Of a stretch of DNA of 64,000 nucleotides, positions 1 to 9,175 are shown one piece after another. A model generated the notes under the pieces. The model made no database searches, was not told the DNA's origin, and saw only the letters and a list, made by a program, of their open reading frames with translations. The stretch is from Actinomyces glycerinitolerans. Lineage in GTDB: Bacteria; Actinomycetota; Actinomycetes; Actinomycetales; Actinomycetaceae. Location of the stretch: assembly GCF_900098745.1 (NCBI RefSeq), contig NZ_FQTT01000001.1, positions 403,280-467,279 on the forward strand, given 5' to 3'. Position 1 is the stretch's first letter. Each line of letters begins with the position of its first letter. Position numbers and translations under genes: made by a program.

Positions 1-721
1 GGGCGTCGGTGTAGGTCTCGGCGGCACGTGCGCCGTAGGCGACGGGGACGAGGGAGTCGTCGGTGCCGTGGATGATGAGCGTCGGTCCGGGATAGCTACC
101 GATCTGCGCGTAGACGTCGAGGTCCCACACGTCTTCGGCGTAGCGGCGCCCCAGGCGCTGCCCCATCCAGGCGAAGGTCTCGCCCACCCCGTCCAGCGAG
201 CCGAGGCCCCGGTGGAGGTCGTCGGCGATGCACAGGGCCGGGTACCAGGCGACCAGTGCCGCCACCTGCGCTGGCCGGCGGGCGGCGGTGAGCATGGCGA
301 CGGCGCCGCCCTGTGACTTGCCCAGCAGGGCGATGCGCTCCGGGTCGATGCCCGCCCAGGGGCCGGAGTCGGCCCCGGCGCCCGCGCGTGCGGCATCGAG
401 CACGGCCTCGAGGTCTGTTACCTCCGTGAGCACGCTCATGCCGGTCATGTCGGCGCCGGCCCAGCCGCCGTTGAAGGTGAAGCGGTAGGTCGCCAGGCCG
501 AGGGCGGCCAGGTGGTCGGCCACGTCGGCGGTGCCGTGCAGCGAGTCCGTGAAGCCGTGGCAGCAGATCACCAGCGGGAGGCGTCGTTCGGGAGTGGCGC
601 CGACGCCGTCGCCCGCCGCGTCCGGGAGGGTGAGCACGCCCTCCATGGGAGCGCCCTGGGAGACGACGTCGAGGCGCTCGCGCCGTAGGCGGGGGCTATG
701 CCGGGGAGGGAAACGGGTCAT
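1..721 (-). CDS. alpha/beta hydrolase family protein (3' end cut by window edge)
   Basis: Reading the minus strand from an ATG at 721 gives about 240 residues with no stop, running off the left edge. It has the alpha/beta-hydrolase pattern: an early CCHGFTDS segment (oxyanion-loop HG), a nucleophile elbow LLGKSQGG (G-x-S-x-G) near residue 130, and HGTDDSLVP near the end, which carries the acidic triad residue. The catalytic His would lie beyond the window. There is no signal peptide, so it is probably cytosolic. The ATG overlaps the stop of the upstream ogt-like gene as ATGA, so the two are probably co-transcribed. Family-level call only; the substrate is unknown. Confidence 0.85.
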   Translation of the reverse strand, partial: MTRFPPRHSPRLRRERLDVVSQGAPMEGVLTLPDAAGDGVGATPERRLPLVICCHGFTDSLHGTADVADHLAALGLATYRFTFNGGWAGADMTGMSVLTEVTDLEAVLDAARAGAGADSGPWAGIDPERIALLGKSQGGAVAMLTAARRPAQVAALVAWYPALCIADDLHRGLGSLDGVGETFAWMGQRLGRRYAEDVWDLDVYAQIGSYPGPTLIIHGTDDSLVPVAYGARAAETYTDA

Positions 722-1266
722 GCAATCATCACTCCTTCCAGCCGCAGCAGGGCGGCCTTGCGTTCGGGCCCGCCCGCGTAGCCGGTGAGGGACCCGTCGG
801 CGCCCAGCACGCGGTGGCAGGGCACGAGGATGCTGACCGGGTTGCGGCCGACGGCGGAGCCGACGGCGCGGGCGGAGGTGGGGCGGCCGGTCGCGGCGGC
901 GAGGTCGGCGGCGATGTGCCCGTAGGTGGTGGTCTGCCCGCGCGGGATGGTGCGCAGCCGGTCCCAGACGCGCCGTTGGAAGTCGGTGCCGCCGGGCGCC
1001 AGGTCGGGGGTCGGGCCGGGGTCATCGCCGGTGAAGTAGTGCTCCAGCCAGGCCCGTGCGGCCGCCAGTGCGGCGGGCTCGTCCGGGTCGCCCGCGGCCA
1101 CGGGCCGGGCGTCGTCGGCGAGTCCGGCGCGGTCGTGGCGCTGCCCGTCGAACCAGACGCCGACGACGGCCCCGCCGTCGGGCAGCCCCTCCCCCGCGGC
1201 GATGGCGAGCGTCATGGGGCCCAGCGGGGAGTCGAAAGCGCAGAGGTAATTCGTGGCCGGTGGCAC
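718..1266 (-). CDS. ogt: methylated-DNA--protein-cysteine methyltransferase (Ogt/MGMT)
   Basis: Suicide enzyme that transfers alkyl groups from O6-alkylguanine in DNA to its own cysteine. The diagnostic PCHRV active site sits in [12 protein letters not shown], followed by GYAGG and the helix that contacts [24 protein letters not shown] is the winged-helix entry. The frame is open much further upstream, but that extension is low-complexity and overlaps the next gene. I chose the GTG at 1266, giving 182 residues, the usual family length; a GTG at 1293 is the alternative and neither has a strong ribosome-binding site. The stop overlaps the start of the hydrolase gene (ATGA). Confidence 0.88.
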   Translation of the reverse strand: MPPATNYLCAFDSPLGPMTLAIAAGEGLPDGGAVVGVWFDGQRHDRAGLADDARPVAAGDPDEPAALAAARAWLEHYFTGDDPGPTPDLAPGGTDFQRRVWDRLRTIPRGQTTTYGHIAADLAAATGRPTSARAVGSAVGRNPVSILVPCHRVLGADGSLTGYAGGPERKAALLRLEGVMIA

Positions 1267-1400
1267 AGCCTCTGACTGTACTCGCGTCCCCACGCCCGCC
1301 GGTAGCGGCCCGTGGACATCATCGACGACGCCATCGGCGGGCGGATCGGCGACGGCGCGAGTGATCGGCCCGACTGCTGCGCCGCGATCTGCGCGAGTTG

Positions 1401-3461
1401 TTAGGAGGCCGGGTGCTGGACGGTCGGTCGAGGGAGGCTCCATGCCGCGCCGCTCTCTGGCGCGATCGGCTGCCATCCCTGCTCCCAGTTCTGCGGGTCG
1501 GGCAATCCGCGGTGGTACAGGACGGTGCATTCGTCGTTCGGTTCACCGGCGTGGGCGGCGATGAGGAGGACGGTGTCCTGGTAAGGCGCCGTGGCGCCCG
1601 CGCCTCCGCGGGGATCGATAACGCGGATACTGTCCATCTGCGCGATGAGGCGGTGCCGGAGTCCGGTGTATTCCGGTTCCTCAATCAGGGCGGCGTCGAT
1701 GACGAGGGCAATAACGCCGTAGTCGGGGATGTGCTCGCACGCCCAGGTCAGTATGCGCGTGTCCATATTGGCCGGTGTCGGAGCTCCGGCGGCGTCGTAT
1801 GCGGCGGCGAGCCTGGCGTCCAGGGCGGCGTACCGTGATTCCCGTACCTCGGCGGCCGCTTGCCCGCGGGGCGGGTTGCAGACGATTACGCGGGGTGGGT
1901 AGTGGCAGATGGTGGCCTTGTCGAACTCGTCCTGCTCGAACCATGTGGGCTGGAGGGGGTAGGTGGTGGTGTACAGGCGTTGCGGCGCCGGGCCGAGTGC
2001 CGGCAGGTCCAGGAGCAGGGGATCGGCGAGGACCCGCAGTGGCAGCTGGAGCTCGGCGTCGGCGAAGGGGCTCCAGCCCGGTTGGGTCGGCCAGCCCTGC
2101 GCCTCCTGAGCGATCTCGATTCGTGTGTTGGTGAGGTACCTGGACATGACGCCGGGGCTGATCGTGTGCGCATCGCCGCGAGGCCACATGGTCTTCGCCG
2201 TCTGCTGGCTGACGGCTCCGGGGATGTAGAAGCGTGAGAGAAGTTCGCCCGCTCCGGTCATCGGGTCGAGGACGTGGGCGTGCTGGGGGTTGCGCAGCCC
2301 GAAGGGGCGCAGGTAGCGCAGAGCCATCTCGTCGGCGGCCCATGTGAGGGCGTCGGCGAGCGCATCCGGCAGAGGGGCGTTGATCCTGCTCATGGCCTCG
2401 GGGAAGACGGGATTGAGGAAGTTCGCGACGAACTCGTCGAACAGCGCCGTGCGGAAATGGCGGTCGGAGTCGATCCAGCTGCGACGTTGGACCAGGGAGC
2501 GCAGTTCCTCCAGTGGTGCGAGCAGCTCGCGAATCGACTCGCTGGGCATCGGTGCCTCAATGAGGTCAAGCAGCGAGCGCATGCTCTCGACGTTCCGCGG
2601 CCCGCTGGTGCGGTATTCCGCCGCGGTGAGGCCGGAGGGCTCACGCAGGAGATTGCCAGTGAGGACGGCATGGACGGTGAGTTCCTCCGCCACTCGCCGC
2701 TCCCCCACGATGCCGGTGTCGCGCTCAAGCACGGAGAGGAGACCGCGGATCCACGGGTCACTCCGGCGCAGGCGCAGCTGGTCGGCGAAGAAGGCTTCCA
2801 GGTCCGTGCGCGCCTTGCGCCCCACGGCGGCCCAGCGTTCCCAGTCGATGGGGCCGACGATGTCATCGGCGACCCGGACCAGTGCCCGGTCGCGCTCGGG
2901 GCCGGACGCGGTCTCGGCGTGAATGATCGTCGTCTTCTCGGGCAGGGTGTAGCCCTGCCCGCCGCGTCCAGCTGCAAGGTTGTCCGAGTCGCGCGCAGGA
3001 TGCCTGGACAGCACCTGCCACACTCGGGTGAGCAGCGAGGCCGTCGGCGCCGGGGCATCGGCCGGGCATGGTGCCTGGGTTCCGGCGATGACGGGTACGA
3101 CGACGTTCAGGCGGCTTGAGCGCACGGGAACGCACAGGGCGTTGACGACCATGGTGGCCAGCTCCGCATCGCTCAGGTCCGGCGGCACTACGAGCGTGGC
3201 GCCGCGCAGGTCACTGTCGGCCACGGCGTCGCGGGCATGTGCGAGCGGCGACTGCGCAGAGACGATCGCTACCACCACGCTCGCCTGGTTGATCACCACC
3301 GGTTCGGTGACAGGGTCCATGAGCTGTGCCGGAACCAGGCTGCACTGGGCGCCGAGCAGACCCATCCGTCCCGAAAGCCGCGCCTTCTCGCGAGCACGCC
3401 GCACTCGGTCCTGATCTGGGTCCATCGCTGATCTGGGCGCGAAGCCCTCCATACCGGTCAT
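1401..3461 (-). CDS. type ISP restriction-modification-like adenine methyltransferase, reduced
   Basis: A 686-residue intact frame. Residues about 215-420 and 525-665 resemble the coupler and N6-adenine methyltransferase of single-polypeptide type ISP enzymes (LlaGI-like). SAM motif I is [11 protein letters not shown] (397-407). Motif IV reads NPPR (529-532) instead of NPPY. The family-like blocks [30 protein letters not shown] and LYHRGL follow. Residues 60-165 look like the degenerate end of the ISP helicase: VVPVI then VWQVLSRH matches the stretch after helicase motif VI, but the motif VI arginines are lost. The nuclease, most of the helicase and the C-terminal target-recognition domain are absent. 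The start has no clear ribosome-binding site. It could be a relic or a repurposed protein; the alignment is from memory of the family. Confidence 0.7.
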   Translation of the reverse strand: MTGMEGFAPRSAMDPDQDRVRRAREKARLSGRMGLLGAQCSLVPAQLMDPVTEPVVINQASVVVAIVSAQSPLAHARDAVADSDLRGATLVVPPDLSDAELATMVVNALCVPVRSSRLNVVVPVIAGTQAPCPADAPAPTASLLTRVWQVLSRHPARDSDNLAAGRGGQGYTLPEKTTIIHAETASGPERDRALVRVADDIVGPIDWERWAAVGRKARTDLEAFFADQLRLRRSDPWIRGLLSVLERDTGIVGERRVAEELTVHAVLTGNLLREPSGLTAAEYRTSGPRNVESMRSLLDLIEAPMPSESIRELLAPLEELRSLVQRRSWIDSDRHFRTALFDEFVANFLNPVFPEAMSRINAPLPDALADALTWAADEMALRYLRPFGLRNPQHAHVLDPMTGAGELLSRFYIPGAVSQQTAKTMWPRGDAHTISPGVMSRYLTNTRIEIAQEAQGWPTQPGWSPFADAELQLPLRVLADPLLLDLPALGPAPQRLYTTTYPLQPTWFEQDEFDKATICHYPPRVIVCNPPRGQAAAEVRESRYAALDARLAAAYDAAGAPTPANMDTRILTWACEHIPDYGVIALVIDAALIEEPEYTGLRHRLIAQMDSIRVIDPRGGAGATAPYQDTVLLIAAHAGEPNDECTVLYHRGLPDPQNWEQGWQPIAPESGAAWSLPRPTVQHPAS

Positions 3462-3842
3462 GGAGAGAGGGTATGACGCAGCTCTGACACGAATTCGGGG
3501 CCGTTAGCCCATGGGCAGCGCCGGTTCCTTACGCTGCCCAACACCGGGCCGAACTAGCACCTCAGCGCCGATCCGGGCCACCCCAGGTCAGTCGCCCGGC
3601 CACCCGCGTCGCGCAAAACGACCGGAACAGTCCCGGCGAAAGAGCACCATCCCCAAGACGCACCGTTTGACAACGTTTCTGACAACGACAACAGCCAGCA
3701 GGACTACCAGAGTTGACGACTGCTACCCTGCCATCCAGGCATCACGCCCTAGGTACCTCCACCAAGACCAACCAGGCGATCGACCGTCAATACTCGCCAA
3801 CACCCATCTGACACCGGCGTCCAAGTACCAGAAGGAACCGAT
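3462..3842. other. 381-bp divergent intergenic region of the island
   Basis: It separates the ISP-like gene (minus) from the GIY-YIG gene (plus) and should hold both promoters. A 9-bp stem hairpin lies at 3512-3540 (TGGGCAGCG with CGCTGCCCA). A perfect -35-like TTGACA is at 3667-3672 but no good -10 follows. TGACAACG occurs twice, 13 bp apart, near 3668-3688, a possible protein site. An open frame on the plus strand (3511-3846) ends in an ATGA overlap with the next gene, but its Thr/Arg/Ser/Pro-rich translation looks non-coding. Confidence 0.5.
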
Positions 3843-4760
3843 ATGACCTCAGCGCACACCAAGATTGATCCGGCCGTCCAATCCCAAGTTGCGGACGAGC
3901 TTGGCCGCTACGTCTATATGCTCGTCGACCCGCGAGACGGAATCCCCTTTTATGTCGGCAAGGGAAGAGGTGAACGGTTTGGCGCACACGGTCGGGAAGC
4001 GATGCTCACAAAGCCAAGGGAGGACGAGGACGACACTCAAAACACACTAAGCGCTAAAGTCCAAAAGATCCATGACATCCGCTCCAGCGGCCGCCAGCCC
4101 CAGATATGGATTCTGCGTTATGGGATGACGGAAGCCGAATACACGGCGGCTGAGGCGGTCTGCATAGACCTGCTCCGATCCATGCCGGTGACACCGATCA
4201 CCGACGGATCATCGCGCCACCCCGATGGTTTAAAGGAGCAGTTGACGAATGCCCGGCGCGAGCTTAACCGCGGCCATGGGGCAGTGCTTCTCGATGACCT
4301 GATCGCCGAGAAGGGAGCACCCGAGCTCACCTACCCCGGCCCGCTGTTGACAATCAAACTCGGAGGTTGGACAGAGACTCCCGATGGGGAGGATATGCCC
4401 GGAGGCTACAAGCGTTATGGTCATGGATTTCGATCAGAATGGCTGACTCGCGAGGAACGCGAGAAGAACTACCAGGAGATCGGAAAGTCCGCCTGCGGGT
4501 GGTGGCATCTTAGCATCCCTAGGCTAAATAATAGCGGGATCGAATACGCCGTTGCCGTGCATCGCGGCGTCACCCGCGCTCTCCTGAGGATCATTCCGGA
4601 AACTTGGGTGTCGCAACAATACGGCCCTAGAGACACAAGGAGCGCCTTCCAGTTTGAAATCGTTGACAGCGGACCACTGTTCGACGAGCTTGTCGGCCCG
4701 TACGGCCACTGGATTCCATCCGAGAAACGCAAACAGGGCGCCTTCTACTGGCCGAGGTGA
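3843..4760 (+). CDS. GIY-YIG nuclease-like protein (LEM-3/COG3680-like), 305 aa
   Basis: The N-terminus carries a GIY-YIG fold of the LEM-3-like branch: YVYMLVDP (23-30), then FYVGKGRGERFGAH (36-49) supplying the second motif and the conserved Arg, and Glu in TAAEAVCIDLL (about 104) as the likely metal ligand. Residues about 200-260 form a second domain (GWWHLSIPR followed by YAVAVHRGVTRALLRI) of the kind appended to such nucleases. This suggests cleavage of DNA or RNA; the target is unknown. The start is set by GAAGGA seven bases upstream of ATG. GC is visibly lower than in neighbouring genes, suggesting horizontal acquisition. It is divergent from the ISP-like gene and is followed by a strong terminator. 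Confidence 0.75.
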   Translation: MTSAHTKIDPAVQSQVADELGRYVYMLVDPRDGIPFYVGKGRGERFGAHGREAMLTKPREDEDDTQNTLSAKVQKIHDIRSSGRQPQIWILRYGMTEAEYTAAEAVCIDLLRSMPVTPITDGSSRHPDGLKEQLTNARRELNRGHGAVLLDDLIAEKGAPELTYPGPLLTIKLGGWTETPDGEDMPGGYKRYGHGFRSEWLTREEREKNYQEIGKSACGWWHLSIPRLNNSGIEYAVAVHRGVTRALLRIIPETWVSQQYGPRDTRSAFQFEIVDSGPLFDELVGPYGHWIPSEKRKQGAFYWPR

Positions 4761-4769
4761 GCCAGCCCG

Positions 4770-4809
4770 GTTTCTCTGGAGCGTCCGCCCAAGGCGCTCC
4801 AGAGAAAAC
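4770..4809 (+). terminator. strong hairpin after the GIY-YIG gene
   Basis: Perfect 13-bp stem (TTTCTCTGGAGCG at 4771-4783 with its complement at 4795-4807) and an 11-nt loop, ten bases after the stop. The outer A/T pairs give a short U-like run on either strand. Confidence 0.75.
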
Positions 4810-4883
4810 CGTGCCGACTACGGAACTACCTACCGGCGACCCTGCGGCGAGCCGCACAGCCCACACAGCCATCCACGCCTCGG

Positions 4884-4949
4884 CAGTCATATCGACCGAT
4901 CTCGACAGTTATATCGACCGACTTCGACGGTTATATCAACCGATCTCGG
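4884..4949. repeat. three tandem 22-bp repeats
   Basis: Three adjacent units at 4884-4905, 4906-4927 and 4928-4949 with consensus CAGTTATATCGACCGATCTC plus GA. Each differs from the consensus at one to four bases. They lie between two convergent genes in an AT-richer patch. The 22-bp period is two helical turns, so the units present the same face of DNA; a protein-binding array is possible but unproven. Confidence 0.8.
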
Positions 4950-4987
4950 TGAGGGGAGGGCAGCCAGCCAGCCAAGGGGCGGTCACC

Positions 4988-5758
4988 TCACCGGTAGGCC
5001 TCCGAGGAGGCGTTGGGGTCGTAGTTCGCCACCAGTACCAGGCCAGTCAGGGCGTAGGGGCCGCCAATGTAGGGCATGGCCTGCACCAGGGCGGCGGCGA
5101 CCTTCTGCCGGGTGTTACCGGCCTTGATCGCGCCGGCCACGTGCGGCGTCAGCTGGGTGGCGGCGCCGATGGCGGCGATGGCCACCAGGCTGACGATCTC
5201 ACGCTCGGCCAGGCTCAGCACCCCGCGGGACTCGACCTCGCCGAAGCCGATGCCGGTCAGCAGGTGCGGCACCTGCGTGTCGAAGGGCTCGGGCAACTTG
5301 GCGAAGACGGCCTTGACCTCGTCCCCGTACAGCGGGATCTGGATGGCGGCGCCGGCCACGTCCCGGTCGGCATAGTCGACGGTGGCGGCGCTGGGCAGGG
5401 GCAGCTCGACGCCGCGCTCGGTGAGTACCTCGTTAAGCACACCGATGGCGTTGAGGGTCTTGGGGTAGCCGATGTAGGGCTGGCACTGGTAGATGACCTC
5501 GCGCAGCTGCTCGGGGGTGGCGCCGACGTTGAGGGCGGCGGCCGCGTGCGCACGCAGCTGCGGCAGGGTCTGCATGGAGGCCATGCAGGTCACGGTGATC
5601 AGCTCGCGCTCGACGTCGGTGAGGATGCCGACGGAGAAGACCTCGCCGAAGATGTGGTTCTGCAGGGTCTCCATGAGCTCGGGGTCGGTGGGGCTGGGCT
5701 CGGGGGCAGAGCCGAACAGGCGGGTGAAGGTCTCGATCGCCTCGGGTGTCAGTGCCAT
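4988..5758 (-). CDS. carboxymuconolactone decarboxylase (CMD) family protein
   Basis: 256 residues containing two CMD/AhpD-like all-helical halves: about 35-115 (VERELITVTCMASMQTLPQL and the LREVIYQCQPYIGYPKTLNA helix) and 150-250 (EREIVSLVAIAAIG and VAAALVQAMPYIGGPYAL). The first half has a Cys in VTCMAS and another in IYQCQPY, but no CxxC pair as in AhpD. The start is set by AAGGAGACACC before ATG at 5758; the open frame upstream is not coding-like. Members include gamma-carboxymuconolactone decarboxylases and peroxidase-linked proteins; no pathway neighbours help to choose. Confidence 0.85.
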   Translation of the reverse strand: MALTPEAIETFTRLFGSAPEPSPTDPELMETLQNHIFGEVFSVGILTDVERELITVTCMASMQTLPQLRAHAAAALNVGATPEQLREVIYQCQPYIGYPKTLNAIGVLNEVLTERGVELPLPSAATVDYADRDVAGAAIQIPLYGDEVKAVFAKLPEPFDTQVPHLLTGIGFGEVESRGVLSLAEREIVSLVAIAAIGAATQLTPHVAGAIKAGNTRQKVAAALVQAMPYIGGPYALTGLVLVANYDPNASSEAYR

Positions 5759-5912
5759 GGTGTCTCCTTGTGCTTGGTTGTTGGTGGTTGGTGCTGGCGA
5801 TTGTCGGGTTGTGCCTCTGGGGCTGGTTGCGGGCGGCCGGGCCGCCCGGGGCGGTCGGTGACGTCGGTGGCGGGCGACTACGGCGTCGTCGGGCCCGGGC
5901 ATGATCCTGCCA

Positions 5913-5930
5913 CGGACGGGGCCCCGTCCG
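5913..5930 (-). terminator. GC palindrome downstream of the GH3 gene
   Basis: CGGACGGGGCCCCGTCCG is a perfect 18-bp palindrome about 75 bp past the end of the GH3 gene and upstream of the CMD gene. It could form a short RNA hairpin. There is no U-tract, so the terminator role is a guess. Confidence 0.35.
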
Positions 5931-6005
5931 GCGCCGGTACGCGGCGTCAGACGGGGCCCATTGGTGCCTGGTTGATCCAAGCCCGAGCATGCAGAGCGAA
6001 GGGGC

Positions 6006-8468
6006 TCAGACCTCCGGGGCGGGGGCGACGTCGCCCAGCAGGTGGGCCATGCGCACCACCCGGGCGGCCTGCTTCTCGAGCTCGGCGCGGGTCAGCGTTA
6101 CGGCCGCCGTCCCCTCGCCGCGCAGGGCCGCCAGGATGTCCTGCCGGTCGGCCTCGCAGCCGGGCATGAACAGTTCGTTGCCGGCCTTGATGGTCGCCGA
6201 GGCGGTGGCGCGCGGGTTCTTCAGGTCCGTGCGGGCCATGGAGTCGACCACCCAGTCGGTCATGACCAGGCCCTCAAAGCCCCACTCCTCGCGCAGAATG
6301 GTCTCCAACAGGTCGGCGGACTCGGAGGTGTGCACGCCGTTGATCAGGTTGTAGGAGGTCATGAGCGCGTGGGGCTGGGCCTCACGTACGACGATCTCGA
6401 AGCTGCGCAGGTACAGGTCGCGAGCGGCCCGCTGGGAGACGTGACTGTTGGAGTTCAGGCGGTTCGTCTCCTGGTTGTTGAAGGCGAAGTGCTTGACGGT
6501 GACAGCCCGCCCCGGGTGCGCCTGGACGCCGCGGGTGATGCCGGCGGCCATGCGCCCGGCCAGCAGCGGGTCCTCGGACATGTACTCGAAGTTGCGTCCG
6601 CACAGGATGGTGCGGTGCAGGTTGAAGGCCGGAGCCAGCCACAGGTGGGCACCGAAGTGATCCATCTCCGCCCCGACCAGGTCGCCGTAGGCGGCGGCTA
6701 GCTCGGGGTTCCAGGACTGGGCGATGGCGGTGCCGATCGGGATGGCGGTGGCGTACTGCTCGTAGGTGCGCTCCGGGGTGCGCGGCGCGGCAGCGGCGCC
6801 ACCGAGCGCGGCGGTGGACTCGTCGTCCATGAGCTCGGCGAACAGGCCGCCCAAGGCCTCACCGAGTGCGAAGGGCCCATCGGCGTCCACACCCACCTGC
6901 GGGGACAGGCGCAGGCCGGCAGGGCCGTCGGGCATGATCAGCGAGGGCAGTCCCTCGAAGCGGGTGGTGGTCTGGCCGGCGGCGCCGACGAGTGCCTGCG
7001 AGGCCTGGCCGATGATCGACTGCTTCTCGGCGTCGTCGCTGTAGTCGCCCAGGACGATGTAGGACAGGTCGTCGTCGGACAGGTCCTTGACGAAGTCGAG
7101 GGCGTCGGTGAGGTCCACGGGGGCGTGGATGTCCTCGCGACGCAGGTCGGCGGCGGCCACGGTCAGCCGCGGGAGGTCGGCCGGTACCTCGACGGCGACC
7201 GGTGCGGCCGGCTTGAAGTCGGTGAAGCCGGGGTCCCCCAGGGCGTTATGGAGCTGGCGGACGATGGCGGTCTCCGGCAGCTCGACGACGGCGGCGGGCA
7301 CCGTGTTGCGGCTGGAGGCGCCCACGCGCACCACGTAGTTGCCGGCCTCCAGGACGGTGGCGGACTTGGCGGCGTCGAAGGAGGCGACGTCGGTCAGGTC
7401 GAAGGTGGCGGCGACCTCCTCGGCGGCGCCGGCGGCGAGCTCGCCGGTCTTGGCGAAGGCGGCCAGGGCCTGGTAGGGCTGGTCGAGGTCGCCGGCGGGC
7501 ACGGACACGTAGACCTGGACGACCTCCTTGCCCGGGCGGGTGCCGGTGTTGGTGACGGTGGTCTTGACGGTGATCTCGGAGCCGACGGCGCTGACCACGG
7601 GCGCACCGATGGTGAAGGTGGTGTAGCCCAGACCGAAGCCGAAGGGGAAGATCGGGGCGGTGCCGACAGAGTCGAAGTAGCGGTAGCCGACGTAAACGCC
7701 CTCGCGGTAGTGGGTGTCGTCCGGGTCGCCGAAGTCGCCCTCGGTGGAGTAGTCCTCCCAGGCGGCCCAGGTGGTGGAGAGCTTGCCGGAGGGGTAGCTC
7801 TTGCCGAGCAGGACGTCGGCGAAGGCGTCACCGATCGCGGCGCCCAGCTGGGACAGCAGCAGGATGTTCTTCACGTCCTTGACCGGGCTCAGGTCTACGA
7901 CGCCGCCGACGTTGAGCACCAGCAGGAACTTCTCGAACTTCGCTGCGAGCGCGGTGATGTCGCGGACCTCGGAGTCGGTTAGCTTGACGTCGCCGGCATC
8001 GGGGTGGCGGTCGTTGCCCTCGCCGGAGTCGCGGGCCACGACGTAGACGGCGGCCTCGCCGTCGCCGTCGAGCGGCAGGTCGAAGGCGGGTGCGGGCTCG
8101 ACGGCGCCCATGCCGAAGTAGATGGCCGGCTGGCCCGCGGCCTTGGCCTGCGCCTTGAGGTCGGCGACGAAGGTCTTGTGGTTCTCCTCGGCGACGCCGT
8201 CGTAGGCGTCGAGCCAGGGCTTGGTGGTGATAGTGAAGCCGGCGTTCTCAAGGCCTTCCTCAAGGGTGACCACGTGGCGGGAGTTGACGTCGCCGCTGCC
8301 GGTGCCGCCCTTGATGGTGCGCCGCGCGCCGGCCCCGTACAGGGCGATGCGGCCGGGTGCGGCGAGGGGGAAGGATCCGTCGGCCTTGAGGAGGACCATC
8401 GATTCGGGTGCTCCCGCGCGCACCGTTGCCAGGTGGTCGACCTCGTACTGGTTCATGTTCTGCTCCAC
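6006..8468 (-). CDS. glycoside hydrolase family 3 beta-glucosidase-like enzyme, domain-swapped
   Basis: 820 residues, probably cytosolic (no signal peptide). Domain order is swapped relative to classical GH3: the alpha/beta sandwich domain comes first (DSGEGNDR near 150, then the SYPSGKLSTTW and FPFGFGLGYT blocks), then a fibronectin-III-like domain (GKEVVQVYVS), then the TIM barrel at the C-terminus. The nucleophile Asp is in GLVMTDW near residue 738, preceded by VKHFAFNNQE and TSYNLINGVHTS. Such swapped GH3 enzymes are known and hydrolyse beta-glucosides or related beta-linked sugars. The start is GTG with AGAAGGAG upstream; an in-frame ATG follows four codons later. It stands alone. Confidence 0.93.
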   Translation of the reverse strand: MEQNMNQYEVDHLATVRAGAPESMVLLKADGSFPLAAPGRIALYGAGARRTIKGGTGSGDVNSRHVVTLEEGLENAGFTITTKPWLDAYDGVAEENHKTFVADLKAQAKAAGQPAIYFGMGAVEPAPAFDLPLDGDGEAAVYVVARDSGEGNDRHPDAGDVKLTDSEVRDITALAAKFEKFLLVLNVGGVVDLSPVKDVKNILLLSQLGAAIGDAFADVLLGKSYPSGKLSTTWAAWEDYSTEGDFGDPDDTHYREGVYVGYRYFDSVGTAPIFPFGFGLGYTTFTIGAPVVSAVGSEITVKTTVTNTGTRPGKEVVQVYVSVPAGDLDQPYQALAAFAKTGELAAGAAEEVAATFDLTDVASFDAAKSATVLEAGNYVVRVGASSRNTVPAAVVELPETAIVRQLHNALGDPGFTDFKPAAPVAVEVPADLPRLTVAAADLRREDIHAPVDLTDALDFVKDLSDDDLSYIVLGDYSDDAEKQSIIGQASQALVGAAGQTTTRFEGLPSLIMPDGPAGLRLSPQVGVDADGPFALGEALGGLFAELMDDESTAALGGAAAAPRTPERTYEQYATAIPIGTAIAQSWNPELAAAYGDLVGAEMDHFGAHLWLAPAFNLHRTILCGRNFEYMSEDPLLAGRMAAGITRGVQAHPGRAVTVKHFAFNNQETNRLNSNSHVSQRAARDLYLRSFEIVVREAQPHALMTSYNLINGVHTSESADLLETILREEWGFEGLVMTDWVVDSMARTDLKNPRATASATIKAGNELFMPGCEADRQDILAALRGEGTAAVTLTRAELEKQAARVVRMAHLLGDVAPAPEV

Positions 8469-8689
8469 TGTGAGCTCCTTCTGTCAGGCCAGGTTGTACG
8501 TGCGCTCACCGGAGAGCACCCGCTGATCACAATCCTACCGCTCGGTCCATTGTTTGTGAAGAGGTTTAGCACGAGCAATCCACATCCATCCTCGCGCCGG
8601 GGTGCAGTTTTCGATGGGCCACCCCAAGACCTGACGCACCCCGGCCGAACACCCCGGAGCCGACCACGACGCCGCATCCCGTATACTAT

Positions 8690-8703
8690 GTCCGAATTCG
8701 GAC
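8690..8703. promoter_or_regulatory. 14-bp palindrome, likely MarR operator
   Basis: GTCCGAATTCGGAC is perfectly symmetric and lies 22 bp before the marR-like start, just after a -10-like TATACT (8682-8687). This is the usual position for autorepression of a MarR gene and its efflux partner. Inference from position and symmetry. Confidence 0.6.
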
Positions 8704-8724
8704 TTGGGTGCTGACGGGAGCCAT

Positions 8725-9171
8725 ATGACCACCGCTCTGATGGAGCTGCAACAGACGATCAACGCCATGATCAAACGCGCCGACGACGCCTACCACCGGG
8801 CCGCCCGAACGGCGGGGCTGTCAGACGCCGCCTTCGACATCCTCTACGCGCTACATGTCGCGGGCGAGGGCTGCTCGCAGAGTCTATTGTGCGAGCTTTG
8901 CTTCTCGCGGAAGCAGACGATCAACTCCGCCATCAAGCGGCTTCAGGAGGACGGCACAGTGCGCCTCGAGTCCGGACCGGGGCGAAGCACGCACGTGTAT
9001 CTGACCGCGCGGGGGCGCGATCTCGTCACCGAGCGCATCAACCCGATCATCAAAGCCGAGCTCACCGCTCTGGACTCCGTTCCAGCCACTCAGCGCGCCG
9101 CGCTCGCAGCCGCCCTGACCACATATACGAGCGCTCTGGTGAGGAGCCTGAACGCAATCGGAGACGACTGA
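8725..9171 (+). CDS. MarR-family transcriptional regulator
   Basis: 148 residues with the MarR winged helix: AAFDILYALHVAGEG, the recognition region SRKQTINSAIKRLQEDG, and the wing before YLTARGRDLV. The ATG at 8725 follows GGGAG; upstream in-frame TTG is less likely. It ends four bases before the MATE gene, so it probably controls that exporter and itself through the palindrome at 8690. The ligand is unknown. Cys residues in the EGCSQSLLCELCFS segment could make it redox-sensitive, which is speculation. Confidence 0.88.
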   Translation: MTTALMELQQTINAMIKRADDAYHRAARTAGLSDAAFDILYALHVAGEGCSQSLLCELCFSRKQTINSAIKRLQEDGTVRLESGPGRSTHVYLTARGRDLVTERINPIIKAELTALDSVPATQRAALAAALTTYTSALVRSLNAIGDD

Positions 9172-9175
9172 CTCC

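Noticed and set aside
3511..3846. 111-residue open frame ending in an ATGA overlap with the GIY-YIG gene
   Set aside because: Thr/Pro/Arg/Ser-rich translation with no recognisable fold and no ribosome-binding site; it reads like GC-biased non-coding DNA.
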